This document shows, in pieces, positions 1 through 9,051 of a DNA stretch of 64,000 bases. The notes under the pieces were generated by a model. The model saw nothing but the letters and a program-made list of their open reading frames with translations. It made no database searches and was not told the origin of the DNA. The position numbers and the translations under genes were made by a program. Source of the DNA: CAVWZH01 sp963765285 (GTDB lineage: Bacteria > Acidobacteriota > Terriglobia > Terriglobales > Acidobacteriaceae); assembly GCA_963765285.1 (NCBI GenBank), contig CAVXVR010000006.1, forward strand, positions 248,001-312,000, in the 5' to 3' direction. Positions within the stretch are counted from its first letter, which is position 1; each line of letters starts with the position of its first letter.

Positions 1-558
1 CGCGCAACCGGCGTGGCGGGAAGGGATGATCTCACCATGCAGCTCCTGTTCGAATCCGACCTCTGACGTGTAATAGCCGATGAGGGTAAGCTGCTTGATT
101 GCGGGGTAAAATTCCTTCGCCTCAACGTGCTCCAGGTCCCATATTCGACGGCCGCGCCGCCGGAACTCCGTTTCATCCTCTGTGATCTTCAAGAACTCGG
201 ACTGTTGCTGCGCAGAGCAGTCGGCAAAATTCTTGCCAAACGTTTGGCGGCAGCGGGAATCAAGATCCGCCAGGCTGGCTAGGAAAATGTCCCGGTCGGC
301 TTCGGCATACCAATCGGCCAGGACCACATCGATAAACTCATTCACCCGAGCTGCCTTGGCTCCCGGAGTGTCGGTTTGGGGGATGATCGTTTCGCAGATC
401 GCGATGACCGTTGCGTTTTGCCGCGGGTTCAAGACCTTTAACGCGGTTGTTTCAGGAAGGTGTTGGTGCACCTCCTGAAAAAGTGCTAAAGCATCTCGGG
501 AAAAGAGAGGTAAGGCCGCGCTGGCGGCAAGAAGTCGTAACGCCTCACGTCTCTGCAT
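1..558 (-). CDS. Gluconate 2-dehydrogenase subunit 3 family protein (partial)
   Basis: Reading the minus strand from the ATG at 558 gives 186 codons without a stop, so the C-terminus lies beyond the left edge. The N-terminus MQRREALRLLAAS is a twin-arginine export signal. The following sequence contains the family-typical segment IAICETIIPQTDTPGA and a later YYTSEVGFEQELHGE segment, as in the small subunit of membrane-bound gluconate/GMC-type dehydrogenases. In that family the small subunit partners a flavoprotein (GMC oxidoreductase), usually encoded next to it, which here would lie off the window. It follows the sugar isomerase gene on the same strand with a 78-base gap, so the two are probably co-transcribed. 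Family assignment is from recognised motifs; the substrate is unknown. Confidence 0.85.
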   Translation of the reverse strand, partial: MQRREALRLLAASAALPLFSRDALALFQEVHQHLPETTALKVLNPRQNATVIAICETIIPQTDTPGAKAARVNEFIDVVLADWYAEADRDIFLASLADLDSRCRQTFGKNFADCSAQQQSEFLKITEDETEFRRRGRRIWDLEHVEAKEFYPAIKQLTLIGYYTSEVGFEQELHGEIIPSRHAGCA

Positions 559-636
559 TGTCGGGACCCTTGGACGGCAGGCTAAAAGGCAGCTTACTCC
601 GGGACGGCGAAGCGGTCAATTCGCTCTCTCCACCGC

Positions 637-1749
637 TCACGACCCCATGATTTCGCTGCGCACGTTTTTCAAGACGTACAAAGCGCGCTCCACGCCGACT
701 TCGCCCGGCAGAATCGGATCTTCGTTTTCTACACTCAGGATGCCCTCGTAGCCCACGTCCATATAAGCGCGGATTACTTCCTTCCATAAACTCGCGCCAT
801 GCCCGTAGCCCACCGCCCGGAATGTTTCCGAGGCCAGGGGCAGGTCCTTGGTCTCAAAAGCAAAGTTCAAGACTCCGAAGTGGTTGACGTTGTCTTTATA
901 GAACACCGTATCTTTCATGTGGGCGTGAAAGATGGCGTTCTGCTTGCCCAGCATGTGGATCACTTCCACCGCGTCGCACTGTTGCCAAAATAGATGGCTG
1001 AGGTCGCAGTTGGCTCCGATTTCCTCACCCACGGCTTCCCGCAATCGCAATAACGTCCGGGGATTGTAGACACAGAAATTGGGGTGCATTTCGAGTGCCA
1101 GCTTATGAACCCCGTGCTCGCGGGCAAACTTCGCCGCCTGCTTCCAGTAAGGAATGAGTTTCTCATTCCATTGCCAGTCCTGCATGGCGGCATATTCAGG
1201 AGGCCAACGATAGGTGATCCAGTTTGGCTTGGTGTCGGTCGCCGTCCCGGCGGGACATCCCGAGAATCCCACAATCACGCTGACTTCCAGGCGCTCCGCC
1301 AGAAGCACCGTACGGTGAAAGGTTTCCTGGTCGCGAGCGGCAATGGCTGGATCGGGATGCACCGGGTTGCCGTGGCAACTCAGGGTCGCGACCCGAATAT
1401 TCCGGTCTTCAAATTTCTTTTTCCAGGCACCCAACTTGGTGGGGTCGTCCAGCAGTTCCTGCACGGGACAATGCACCGAACCGGGATACCCACCTGTGCC
1501 CATCTCAACCGCTTCCACTCCCCAGGCGGAAAACTTGTCGAGCATTTCATCAAGCGAGAGCTTGGGAAACGCGGCGTCGAACACGCCGATCTCGAGCTTT
1601 TTCGCTCCCTCAGGCAATGGACCGAAACTGGAGCGTGAGGCCAGAGCTGAATTGGTCAAAGGCCCCGCCGCAGCAGCAGCCAGCAATCCGCTGGTGGCGG
1701 CGAGAAAAGTCCGGCGGCTGGGAGAATCTGGAAGCAGGTTTCGGTGCAT
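637..1749 (-). CDS. Tat-exported sugar phosphate isomerase/epimerase (xylose isomerase-like TIM barrel)
   Basis: 370 residues from the ATG at 1749. The open frame continues further upstream, but this start places a twin-arginine signal (SRRTFLAATSGLLAAAAAG) at the N-terminus, as is common in this family in Acidobacteria and Planctomycetes. The body fits an AP-endonuclease-2/xylose-isomerase TIM barrel: a GVEAVEMGTGGYPG strand near the start, then LALEMHPNFCVYNP, NCDLSHLFWQQCD and ILSVENEDP, which carry the Glu, His and Asp residues used for metal binding in the family. The product is probably periplasmic and acts on a sugar or cyclitol. It lies upstream of the gluconate-dehydrogenase subunit 3 gene on the same strand, suggesting a shared sugar-oxidation role. 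The substrate cannot be read from sequence. Confidence 0.85.
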   Translation of the reverse strand: MHRNLLPDSPSRRTFLAATSGLLAAAAAGPLTNSALASRSSFGPLPEGAKKLEIGVFDAAFPKLSLDEMLDKFSAWGVEAVEMGTGGYPGSVHCPVQELLDDPTKLGAWKKKFEDRNIRVATLSCHGNPVHPDPAIAARDQETFHRTVLLAERLEVSVIVGFSGCPAGTATDTKPNWITYRWPPEYAAMQDWQWNEKLIPYWKQAAKFAREHGVHKLALEMHPNFCVYNPRTLLRLREAVGEEIGANCDLSHLFWQQCDAVEVIHMLGKQNAIFHAHMKDTVFYKDNVNHFGVLNFAFETKDLPLASETFRAVGYGHGASLWKEVIRAYMDVGYEGILSVENEDPILPGEVGVERALYVLKNVRSEIMGS

Positions 1750-1984
1750 GGATCGCCTCTGCAATCTGGGCTGTGAGCGGCTCGCCCGCCTGATTTTTTT
1801 CTGCCGCTGCATTATACGCATCCCACTCAAGCCTGGAACAGTTAACACTGCTCCGGCCAACGCAGGATTCGGGAAGAGTTGACAACCGCCATGCTTTCTA
1901 ACATGCTTTGGTGCCGCGTGGCAAAGCGACCGCTTCGCCATACTTGCAATAAGACTTGCTCGCTCGTTGCTAACAGGAGACATC

Positions 1985-4027
1985 TTGATCTCACAGGCCC
2001 TGGGGTTCCTGCTATTCATAATTCCGGCGCTGGCCTTGGCCATAGAGCCGCCCTCCCCGCCAAGCTACGGTGTACGCCTGGAAAACACCTGGATTCCCAT
2101 GAAAGATGGCGTGCGCCTGGCCGCCACTCTGTACCTGCCCGACGGCGCAAGGCCCGACGAGAAATTCCCCGCTCTTCTCGAATATCTGCCCTACCGGAAA
2201 GACGACGGCACAGCGCCGCGCGACTATCCCATGCACACCTATTTCGCTCGTCGCGGGTATGTCACGGCGCGCGTCGATATTCGGGGGTTCGGCGCCAGCG
2301 AGGGCATTCCGCCGGAGCGGGAATATTCCGCGCAGGAACAGATAGACGGCGAGCAAATCATTGCCTGGCTCGCTCACCAGCCTTGGTCGAACGGCAACGT
2401 GGGGATGTTTGGCATTTCCTGGGGAGGCTTTAACGCCCTACAAATGGCTATGCGCCATCCTCCGGAGCTCAAAGCCATCATCGCGGTCGATGCTACGGCG
2501 GAGCTTTTTCATGATGATGTTCACTACGTCGACGGTATCGCACACGTCGACGAATTCGAACTCAACATGGATATGGCTCAAGGCTGGACTGGCGCACCCG
2601 ACTATCCAATCAATGACAACGTGCTCGAGCGGAAGATGGAATCGCCACCCTGGTCGTTACTCTATTTGAAGCATCAGCGCGACGGCCCATTCTGGCGAAG
2701 TCCTGTGCGACCGTATAGCGAAATCACGGTGCCCTGCTTCCTGATAGGCGGCTTCATCGATGGATATCGCGACAGCGTCACCGACATGTTGCGCCAGACG
2801 ACGAAAGCGCCGGTAAAAGCAATTCTCGGCCCGTGGAACCACACCTTCCCTGATGAGGCCGAACCCGGCCCCAAAGTCGAGTGGCGCGATCATGCCGTCC
2901 GCTGGTGGGATTATTGGCTCAAAGGGCGAGACACCGGCGTTTTGCAAGATCCCAAGCTGGTGGTTTATATGCGGCATTGGTACCCGCCGGATCCGAGTTT
3001 GCCGAATGTCCCCGGAGAGTGGCGCAAGGAGGATGCCTGGCCTCCGCGCAACACAAAAAACCTCGAATTGTTTCCCCAGGCCAATCACACATTGGCGGCT
3101 CCAGCCGGCGCATCGACCGTACATCAACTGAAGTACGTTCCCACGATCGGCGTCGAAGCCGGATTCTGGTGGGGCGAGCTGCTGAGTGACACTCGCCCGG
3201 TGGACGCGTTCAGCCTGGTGTACGATTCCGCCCCGCTGAAAGAAGACCTGGCGATCCTGGGCAGTCCGCTGGCCCATCTCCGAGTGTCCGCGACTGCGCC
3301 ATTAGCCGATTGGTTCGCTCGCTTGTCCGACGTTGCGCCCGACGGATCGGTCACCCAGATCACTGGCGCAGGACGCAACGGCGCGCATCGCGAGTCTTTC
3401 AGCGAACCTCGCGACCTTGAACCGGGGCGGGTTTATCCGCTGGAAATCGTGATGCACGTGACCTCATGGGTGTTTCCCAAGGGACATCGCGTTCGCCTTT
3501 CCATTTCTAATGCACTTTGGCCGATGATGTTACCCACTCCTTATGCGATGACCACTTCGCTCGAGTTGGGAGCCAATGGTTCACGATTGACCTTGCCGAC
3601 GGTTCCTGTACATGGAGTGGCGGCGCCGGTTTTTGCTGCGCCCGAAGCCTCGGAAGAACGCCCCGGCTACAAGAGCGAGGGCTTTCCCTGGCCGGGGGAG
3701 TGGAGTTCAGAGCGCGATCAGGCCAATCACAAAACGACGGTGCATTGGCGCGGCAAAGACGGCTACGAATATCCCTGGGGAAAGGAAACTGATTTAGAGG
3801 CGCTCACCTACGAAGCCGACGACGCCCATCCCGAGACAAGTTCAGTGCTTGGCGAAGCCAAGAGTATTTTCGAATTGCAGGGCCGAGTGCTCACCTGGCA
3901 GGGACATCTCTCGGTCACCACCGACCAAAGAAACTTCTACTACAAATACACTCGCGAGTTATTTAAGGACGGGCAATTGCTGAAGCAGAAAACCTGGGAA
4001 GAAACCATTCCCCGCGATCACCAGTGA
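1985..4027 (+). CDS. CocE/NonD family hydrolase (X-Pro dipeptidyl-peptidase S15-like), exported
   Basis: An alpha/beta hydrolase of the CocE/NonD family, which cleaves acyl esters or glutaryl-7-ACA/X-Pro type substrates. The start is taken as the TTG at 1985 because AGGAGA lies four bases upstream; a TTG at 1967 is the alternative. The N-terminus MISQALGFLLFIIPALALA is a signal peptide. The nucleophile motif GISWGG follows 'NVGMF', with the serine about 145 residues in. GFIDGYRDSV and the later LGPWNHTF carry the expected Asp and His. The C-terminal region matches the jelly-roll domain (PLAHLRVSATAPLADWFARL, then FPKGHRVRLSIS). Length is about 680 residues, normal for the family. It is monocistronic as far as can be seen. 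The actual ester or peptide substrate is unknown. Confidence 0.9.
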   Translation: MISQALGFLLFIIPALALAIEPPSPPSYGVRLENTWIPMKDGVRLAATLYLPDGARPDEKFPALLEYLPYRKDDGTAPRDYPMHTYFARRGYVTARVDIRGFGASEGIPPEREYSAQEQIDGEQIIAWLAHQPWSNGNVGMFGISWGGFNALQMAMRHPPELKAIIAVDATAELFHDDVHYVDGIAHVDEFELNMDMAQGWTGAPDYPINDNVLERKMESPPWSLLYLKHQRDGPFWRSPVRPYSEITVPCFLIGGFIDGYRDSVTDMLRQTTKAPVKAILGPWNHTFPDEAEPGPKVEWRDHAVRWWDYWLKGRDTGVLQDPKLVVYMRHWYPPDPSLPNVPGEWRKEDAWPPRNTKNLELFPQANHTLAAPAGASTVHQLKYVPTIGVEAGFWWGELLSDTRPVDAFSLVYDSAPLKEDLAILGSPLAHLRVSATAPLADWFARLSDVAPDGSVTQITGAGRNGAHRESFSEPRDLEPGRVYPLEIVMHVTSWVFPKGHRVRLSISNALWPMMLPTPYAMTTSLELGANGSRLTLPTVPVHGVAAPVFAAPEASEERPGYKSEGFPWPGEWSSERDQANHKTTVHWRGKDGYEYPWGKETDLEALTYEADDAHPETSSVLGEAKSIFELQGRVLTWQGHLSVTTDQRNFYYKYTRELFKDGQLLKQKTWEETIPRDHQ

Positions 4028-4052
4028 GTCTCGTTCTCGCTCGTTTAGATTT

Positions 4053-4078
4053 GTCATTCTGAGCGAAGCGAAGAACCT
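4053..4078. repeat. Interspersed GTCATTCTGAGCGAAGCGAAG repeat
   Basis: A short intergenic sequence after the hydrolase stop, of the 'gtcattctgagcgaagcgaag' type. A diverged relative with a long hairpin lies at 34645-34712. Such sequences recur between genes in acidobacterial genomes (general knowledge). It ends a convergent gene pair and may take part in transcript ends, although no T tract is evident. Confidence 0.5.
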
Positions 4079-4105
4079 ATGCATTTTTTCGCGGGCTCAC
4101 CCTCA

Positions 4106-5389
4106 TTATTGCTTGTAAACCTTCCCATCTTTCATCACAAACTGTACGTGCTCCAGCAAACTAACGTCCTGTAAAGGATCTCCCGAGACCGCGATCACAT
4201 CCGCGTACTTTCCCGGTTTAATGGAACCCACAACATTCGAGTGCCCGAGCAGATCAGCCGCGTTGCTCGTCGCCGCCTGGATGGCCTGCATCGGCGTCAT
4301 GCCATACTGCACCATCATCGCGAATTGCTTTACGCTTTTATCGTACGAACAGACGCCCGCATCCGTTCCGAATGACATTTTCACTCCGGCCTTCACCGCC
4401 TTGCGAAAATTGTCCCGCTGTATCTGACCCAGCTGGGCGTCGTGTTCCAGGAAGTCTTTCGGCATGGTGCCCAGCCTGCCTTTTTCCTGAATGCAATCTT
4501 CGTCATAGATATCCATGTCCAAATAGGTGCCGTGCTCCTTGGCCATCGCAATGCCCTCGTCATCAATCATGGTCGCGTGTTCAATCGACGCCACGCCTGC
4601 CCGGATCGCATTCTTGATGCCTTGCGGCGAGTGCGCGTGAGCCTCGACCCGCAAGCCAAAATGGCTGGCTTCATCCACCGCCGCCTGCAGTTCTTCCAGC
4701 GTGAATTCCTGCGAATACGGATTGCTTCCGTGCGTCAGCACGGCTCCACTGGAAAGCACCTTGATGTGGTCGACCCCGTCGTGCGCCAGTTTGCGGATCA
4801 CTTGCCGCACTTCCCACGGACCGTTGGCTTCGCCGTAGTGGAAATCCCACGGAAGCTGGATATCGGGCGCGAAGCCAGTCATTGCGCCCGCGCCACCCGT
4901 GATCGTCACGTACGCGCCTGCGACGTACATGCGTGGGCCGTCGATGTAGCCCTTGGCGATCGCATCGCGCATCGCCCGGTCATTCAGCGCGCGATAAACG
5001 CCTACATCGCGAACCGTGGTGAAGCCGGAAAGTAAGAAAATTCGCGCGTTGGGCACCGCCGACAGGATCACTTCCGAGGCTGTTCGTCGGATTTGGGAGA
5101 GCGGTTCGCTGTCCCCTGTGGGGCCGTCCGCCAGATGGGTATGACAGTCGATGAGACCGGGCAGAACGGTCATTTTCGACAAGTCGACGACTTTGGCGTC
5201 GGCGGGAATCGCCAGGCTTTTGCCTACCGCCTCAATCTTGTTGTCGCGGATCAGAATGACCTGGTCGTTAAGAACTGTGCCGGAATCCGGATCCACCAGG
5301 CGTCCCGCTTTGATGGCGGTAATTTGGCCGAGAGAAATTATGGAGGAGAAGCACAGCAACAGCGGAAGGCCGAGCGAATTTTTGATCAT
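4106..5389 (-). CDS. Secreted metal-dependent amidohydrolase (imidazolonepropionase/prolidase-like)
   Basis: 427 residues with a signal peptide (MIKNSLGLPLLLCFSSIISLG). The metal site of the amidohydrolase superfamily is visible in order: LPGLIDCHTHLAD (HxH), the lysine in HIKVLSSGA, EAHAHS and SIEHAT (two histidines), and FGTDAGV (the catalytic Asp). The C-terminal segment ADLLGHSNVVGSIKPGKYADVI is the usual return to the composite beta-sandwich. Members of this Acidobacteria-type branch hydrolyse dipeptides or cyclic amides in the periplasm. The gene is convergent with the CocE-like hydrolase and lies about 55 bases after (upstream in coordinates of) the Rieske gene on the same strand, so it could be the last gene of that transcript. 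The substrate is not predictable. Confidence 0.9.
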   Translation of the reverse strand: MIKNSLGLPLLLCFSSIISLGQITAIKAGRLVDPDSGTVLNDQVILIRDNKIEAVGKSLAIPADAKVVDLSKMTVLPGLIDCHTHLADGPTGDSEPLSQIRRTASEVILSAVPNARIFLLSGFTTVRDVGVYRALNDRAMRDAIAKGYIDGPRMYVAGAYVTITGGAGAMTGFAPDIQLPWDFHYGEANGPWEVRQVIRKLAHDGVDHIKVLSSGAVLTHGSNPYSQEFTLEELQAAVDEASHFGLRVEAHAHSPQGIKNAIRAGVASIEHATMIDDEGIAMAKEHGTYLDMDIYDEDCIQEKGRLGTMPKDFLEHDAQLGQIQRDNFRKAVKAGVKMSFGTDAGVCSYDKSVKQFAMMVQYGMTPMQAIQAATSNAADLLGHSNVVGSIKPGKYADVIAVSGDPLQDVSLLEHVQFVMKDGKVYKQ

Positions 5390-5443
5390 GTTACCCCGTT
5401 CAGATGGAAGAGAAGTAAACCTTGGGGGATTCCGCAGAAATCT

Positions 5444-6577
5444 TCAGTCCGCGGCCGCGGCAGTGGTTTCTAATCCACCTTTAAGATCCGCCGCAAGCAG
5501 ACGATGGAACAAATGCTCTCCTGCTTCGCGCCGCACCGAGAGCCGGCCCGCGCCGTAAGCACGAGATTTTAGCCCACGCTGCACTGCCTCACAAATGCCC
5601 AGGTCTTCATCCTGTACACGCGCTCCCACGGCCACGCTTTGCTGGTTGTATTCCCGCCGCGCTTGGCTGACGTCCCCAAAATAAAAGTCAAAAATTACGC
5701 GGCAGTGGTCCGCATCAATCGGCAGCACCAGATTCGTGTCCATGTAGCCTTCGTAGCAATTGATCATCAGGTTCGGATATTGCCAGAAGTACCAGGCGCG
5801 GTCCCCTTTGCGGGTAGCGCCGGTGGCCGCATCTTCATCCGAAGCCACCATCGGACTCGACTGCAGGCAGTACCGGTCCTCATTCTCGATGGTGTATTCC
5901 TTGTAATCGAGAACCGAGCTCAACCCTTTGTGCAGATGCGGAACGTGGTAGCCGCCGTCGAGATAATTGTCGACGAACACTTTCCAATTGCAATGGATGT
6001 CGTAGGTCCGGGTGTCGAAATAGTGCAGCTTGCTCACGCCCAGCGGCGCCATGCGCTTGACCAGCCCTCCCAGGAATTCGAGTAACGGCGCCGCCTGGGG
6101 ATCGAGGTTCACAAAAACAAACTTCTCCCACACGTCGGCTTTCAGAGGAACCAGCCCGTTCTGCTGGCGGTCAAAATTCTTTACGCCATCAAACTCCGGC
6201 ATGCCCTTGAGAGAACCATCAAGACCATAGTTCCAGCCGTGATAGGGACAGTGCAGAATCGAGGTCTGTCCGCAGGGCTCGGTTACGACTGCGGCGGCGT
6301 GATGACGGCACACATTGTAGAAACCGCGGAGCGCGCCATCATTCCCGCGGACCACAACAATGGGCTCGCTGGCCACACTAGCGGTCACGAACTGTCCGGG
6401 CTTCTCCACCTGATCGGTACGCCCAACCATCTGCCAGCTGCCGCTGAAGACCGTTCTGTTTTCGAGCTCCGCGATGCGCGGGTCCACATACCAAGGCGCA
6501 GGAATCGTCGAGGCCTCATTCAGGGGGGCACGAGCGTTATAGTTTTCCAGGATTTTCTGCACTTGGGCGTGGGTCAT
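5444..6577 (-). CDS. Rieske non-heme iron oxygenase, alpha subunit (choline monooxygenase-like)
   Basis: 377 residues from the ATG at 6577, four bases after the TetR stop, so the two genes are almost certainly co-transcribed. The Rieske [2Fe-2S] ligands are Cys90/His92 (NVCRHH) and Cys110/His113 (LHCPYHGW). The catalytic-domain iron site is NWKVFVDNYLDGGYHVPHLH, with His211, His216 and a distal acidic ligand. Domain order and length match oxygenases that hydroxylate N-methyl groups of quaternary amines (choline monooxygenase, glycine-betaine and carnitine oxygenases). No reductase gene is nearby, so electrons must come from another locus or from one of the flavoproteins across the divergent promoter. 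Substrate assignment to an N-methylated compound is inferred from the neighbours. Confidence 0.87.
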   Translation of the reverse strand: MTHAQVQKILENYNARAPLNEASTIPAPWYVDPRIAELENRTVFSGSWQMVGRTDQVEKPGQFVTASVASEPIVVVRGNDGALRGFYNVCRHHAAAVVTEPCGQTSILHCPYHGWNYGLDGSLKGMPEFDGVKNFDRQQNGLVPLKADVWEKFVFVNLDPQAAPLLEFLGGLVKRMAPLGVSKLHYFDTRTYDIHCNWKVFVDNYLDGGYHVPHLHKGLSSVLDYKEYTIENEDRYCLQSSPMVASDEDAATGATRKGDRAWYFWQYPNLMINCYEGYMDTNLVLPIDADHCRVIFDFYFGDVSQARREYNQQSVAVGARVQDEDLGICEAVQRGLKSRAYGAGRLSVRREAGEHLFHRLLAADLKGGLETTAAAAD

Positions 6578-6581
6578 GGGG

Positions 6582-7280
6582 TCAGTCCTGATGTGCGCGC
6601 CGCTCCGCCCCGATCGCCCTCTGCAGCACATCCAGAAACTGCGCGATGCGCGCTTCTTTCTTGGCCGCGGGATCACCCTGCCGGCGGAACAAACCCGGGT
6701 CAAGCTCTTCGGTGAGCAAGGCGTCCTGAAAGCGCTCCATGGTCCAATCCAGAATGGAAACCATCATCTCCTGGTCAAGGTCCTTGCGCAGTTCCTTTCG
6801 CTCCAGCCCGAAACGGACAAACGGCACCGTTCCATAGGGGTCCTCAGCCAGAAGAAAACGATTAATTTCGCGCTTGAGGGTCAGATCGGTGCCGTAGTTT
6901 CCCAGCAGAGAAACTCGATAGGGAATCCAATCTTCATGCAGCAAGTGCTCGGTGCGCACTAGCCAGTAACGCAAAACTTCGAAGAAACCTTGCTCCCGCA
7001 CCTCGGCTGGTGCGTCAAGATAGCGCGGAAACGACCTTACCGCGGCTTTGTAAACCTCGAAAAACAGGCCGTCCTTGCTGCCGAAATGCTGGAAGACGGA
7101 CCCCTTCGCGATGCCGACTGCCGCGGCAATATCGCCGACACGCGCCGCGTGATAGCCCTGCTCGGCGAAATGGCGCATGGCAACATCGACAATGCGAGCG
7201 CGCTTCCCCTCAGACCGAGGGCGGGGAGGCAAGCGCCGGTAGCGCGGGGGGGAGACAACGCTGCTGCTGATTCCGCTCAC
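6582..7280 (-). CDS. TetR/AcrR family transcriptional regulator
   Basis: 232 residues from a GTG at 7280. The N-terminal helix-turn-helix spans about residues 25-75, with the typical signature FAEQGYHAARVGDIAAAVGI followed by KGSVFQHFGSKDGLF. The C-terminal half is a helical ligand-binding domain with no recognisable relative. It is transcribed away from the PYROXD2-like gene with a 109-base divergent intergenic region containing an A/T-rich inverted repeat (7312-7340). The likely role is a ligand-responsive repressor of the flanking Rieske, flavoprotein and BHMT genes. The ligand is unknown but may be a betaine-type compound or its acyl-CoA or amine product (inference). Confidence 0.92.
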   Translation of the reverse strand: MSGISSSVVSPPRYRRLPPRPRSEGKRARIVDVAMRHFAEQGYHAARVGDIAAAVGIAKGSVFQHFGSKDGLFFEVYKAAVRSFPRYLDAPAEVREQGFFEVLRYWLVRTEHLLHEDWIPYRVSLLGNYGTDLTLKREINRFLLAEDPYGTVPFVRFGLERKELRKDLDQEMMVSILDWTMERFQDALLTEELDPGLFRRQGDPAAKKEARIAQFLDVLQRAIGAERRAHQD

Positions 7281-7311
7281 AAATTGACCTCAAGTCACGA
7301 GACTCTACAGG

Positions 7312-7340
7312 AAAAATTATCGCATTTCAATTCAATTTTT
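7312..7340. promoter_or_regulatory. Candidate TetR operator: inverted repeat in divergent promoter
   Basis: AAAAATT (7312-7318) and AATTTTT (7334-7340) form 7-base arms around a 15-base centre in the 109-base gap between the TetR gene and the divergently transcribed flavoprotein gene. Position and symmetry suit an autoregulatory operator serving both promoters. This is inference from location; the A/T composition alone could produce such symmetry by chance. Confidence 0.4.
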
Positions 7341-7389
7341 AGCCGCGATGCGGTAATGTAAGTCCGCCCTTGGGCACATCCTGTGACCC

Positions 7390-9051
7390 ATGGTCACGAG
7401 AGAAGGCGTGCCCGCTCCACGCAAGATTTACGACGCCGTCGTAGTTGGAGGAGGCCACAACGGCCTGACCGCGGCAGCCTACCTCGCCCGCGCCGGCTTG
7501 TCCACTCTGGTTTTGGAGCGCCGCGAAATTGTAGGCGGCTGCTGCGTTACGGAAGAAATCGCTCCCGGCTGCCGGGTTTCCACTACTTCTTACATCGCTA
7601 GCATGTTGCGGCCAGAGGTGATTCAGGATCTCAAACTTGCCGAGTACGGGCTGCGCATGGTTCCTTGTGATCCTGCCATCCAGGTGCCTTTCCCTGACGG
7701 ACAGGTCGTGTCGTGGTGGGCCGATCGCGATCGCGCCAGGGCGGAGTTCAGCAAGCTTTCGGCAAATGACGGCGAAACCTTCGTTCGCGTAGACGATCAA
7801 CTCAAGAAACTCGCCCGCTATCTGCAACCATTTTTTCTGGAGCCACCGCCGGAGATTGAAACTCGCAGCCTCGGCGGCTGGTCGGATCTGTTTCGCGTGG
7901 GCAAGCGGTTTCGCGGAATCTCGAGTGCGGAGGTCGCCCAGCTGGTTTCCTTTCTAACCGGTAGCCTGGGCGAATTTCTCGATAACAATTACGAGTCAGA
8001 AAAAGTAAAAACGATGTTCCTCGCCAACAATGTCTATGGCAAACACGGCGGCCCCTACCAGCCGGGCACGGCCATCGGCTTGTTGTTTCATCTGTTGAGC
8101 GGCGGCGAACACGAACTGCAAGGTTTTTTCGGACATGTCATGGGGGGAATGGGCGCAATCTCACAAGCGCTGGCGGCCTCAGGAAAAAAGCTCGGCGTCG
8201 AGATCCGCACTTCTTCGCCGGTGGCTCAAATCGAGGTCCGCAATGGCCGCGCCTGCGGCGTGGTTCTGGAAGATGGCATAGAAATTCGCTCACGAATTGT
8301 GCTCTCGAACGCCGACCCAAAGCGCACCTTCTTGAAAATGGTTCCGGCGAAGGATTTGCCCGATGACTTCCTTCACAGTGTGCGTGGAATCAAGATGGAG
8401 GGTCCCTGCGCCAAAGTGAATCTTGTGCTGGCTGAAGAGCCGCGCTTCACGGGAACTCCGGCGAATTACACTCCGTTGCAACGAACCTTCTACACCCTGG
8501 TTCCCTCTCTCGAATTCGCCGAGCGTTGCTACGATATCGCCAAGCTGGGAGAGATTCCCGAACAGCTCTGGGTCGACTGCGTCGTTTCCTCAAACGCAGA
8601 CGACTCCTTGGCTCCCAAAGGCAAGCACATTCTCACTTGCTTTGTGCAGTATGTGCCCTATCACCTTCGCCAAACATCTTCGTCCAAAGAAATAACGTGG
8701 GACGACAATCGTGAACTGCTCGGCGACCGCGTCGTCAAAAAGATTGCCGAGTACGCTCCCAATGTGCCGAACGCGATCCTCGCGCGGCAAGTCCTGACCC
8801 CTCTTGATCTGGAACGCACTTACGGGCTGACCGAAGGCAACATCTTTCATGGAGACTTGCGCCTGGAGCAACTTTTCTTCATGCGTCCGGTTGCCGGATG
8901 GGCGCAATACCGCACTCCGATCGACGGACTCTATTTGTGCGGCGCCGGCACGCATCCCGGTGGCGGTGTCACCGGAGCCCCCGGCCACAACGCTGCTCAT
9001 CAGGTGTTGCGCGACTGGAAAAAAGGCCGATTCAAGGAGGCCGCCGCATGA
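7390..9051 (+). CDS. FAD-dependent oxidoreductase, phytoene desaturase/PYROXD2-like
   Basis: 553 residues. An N-terminal dinucleotide-binding motif (VVVGGGHNGLTAAAYLARAG, about residues 16-35) is followed by the ERREIVGGCCVTEE segment typical of the phytoene-dehydrogenase/PYROXD2 branch. The C-terminal FAD signature is LYLCGAGTHPGGGVTGAPGH. The family contains carotenoid desaturases, but this subgroup (PYROXD2-like) has no settled reaction. It is the first gene of the plus-strand unit, and its TGA overlaps the ATG of the next flavoprotein (ATGA at 9048-9051), indicating translational coupling. It may oxidise an N-methyl or amine intermediate or feed electrons to the Rieske proteins; that is inference from the neighbourhood. 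Confidence 0.88.
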   Translation: MVTREGVPAPRKIYDAVVVGGGHNGLTAAAYLARAGLSTLVLERREIVGGCCVTEEIAPGCRVSTTSYIASMLRPEVIQDLKLAEYGLRMVPCDPAIQVPFPDGQVVSWWADRDRARAEFSKLSANDGETFVRVDDQLKKLARYLQPFFLEPPPEIETRSLGGWSDLFRVGKRFRGISSAEVAQLVSFLTGSLGEFLDNNYESEKVKTMFLANNVYGKHGGPYQPGTAIGLLFHLLSGGEHELQGFFGHVMGGMGAISQALAASGKKLGVEIRTSSPVAQIEVRNGRACGVVLEDGIEIRSRIVLSNADPKRTFLKMVPAKDLPDDFLHSVRGIKMEGPCAKVNLVLAEEPRFTGTPANYTPLQRTFYTLVPSLEFAERCYDIAKLGEIPEQLWVDCVVSSNADDSLAPKGKHILTCFVQYVPYHLRQTSSSKEITWDDNRELLGDRVVKKIAEYAPNVPNAILARQVLTPLDLERTYGLTEGNIFHGDLRLEQLFFMRPVAGWAQYRTPIDGLYLCGAGTHPGGGVTGAPGHNAAHQVLRDWKKGRFKEAAA

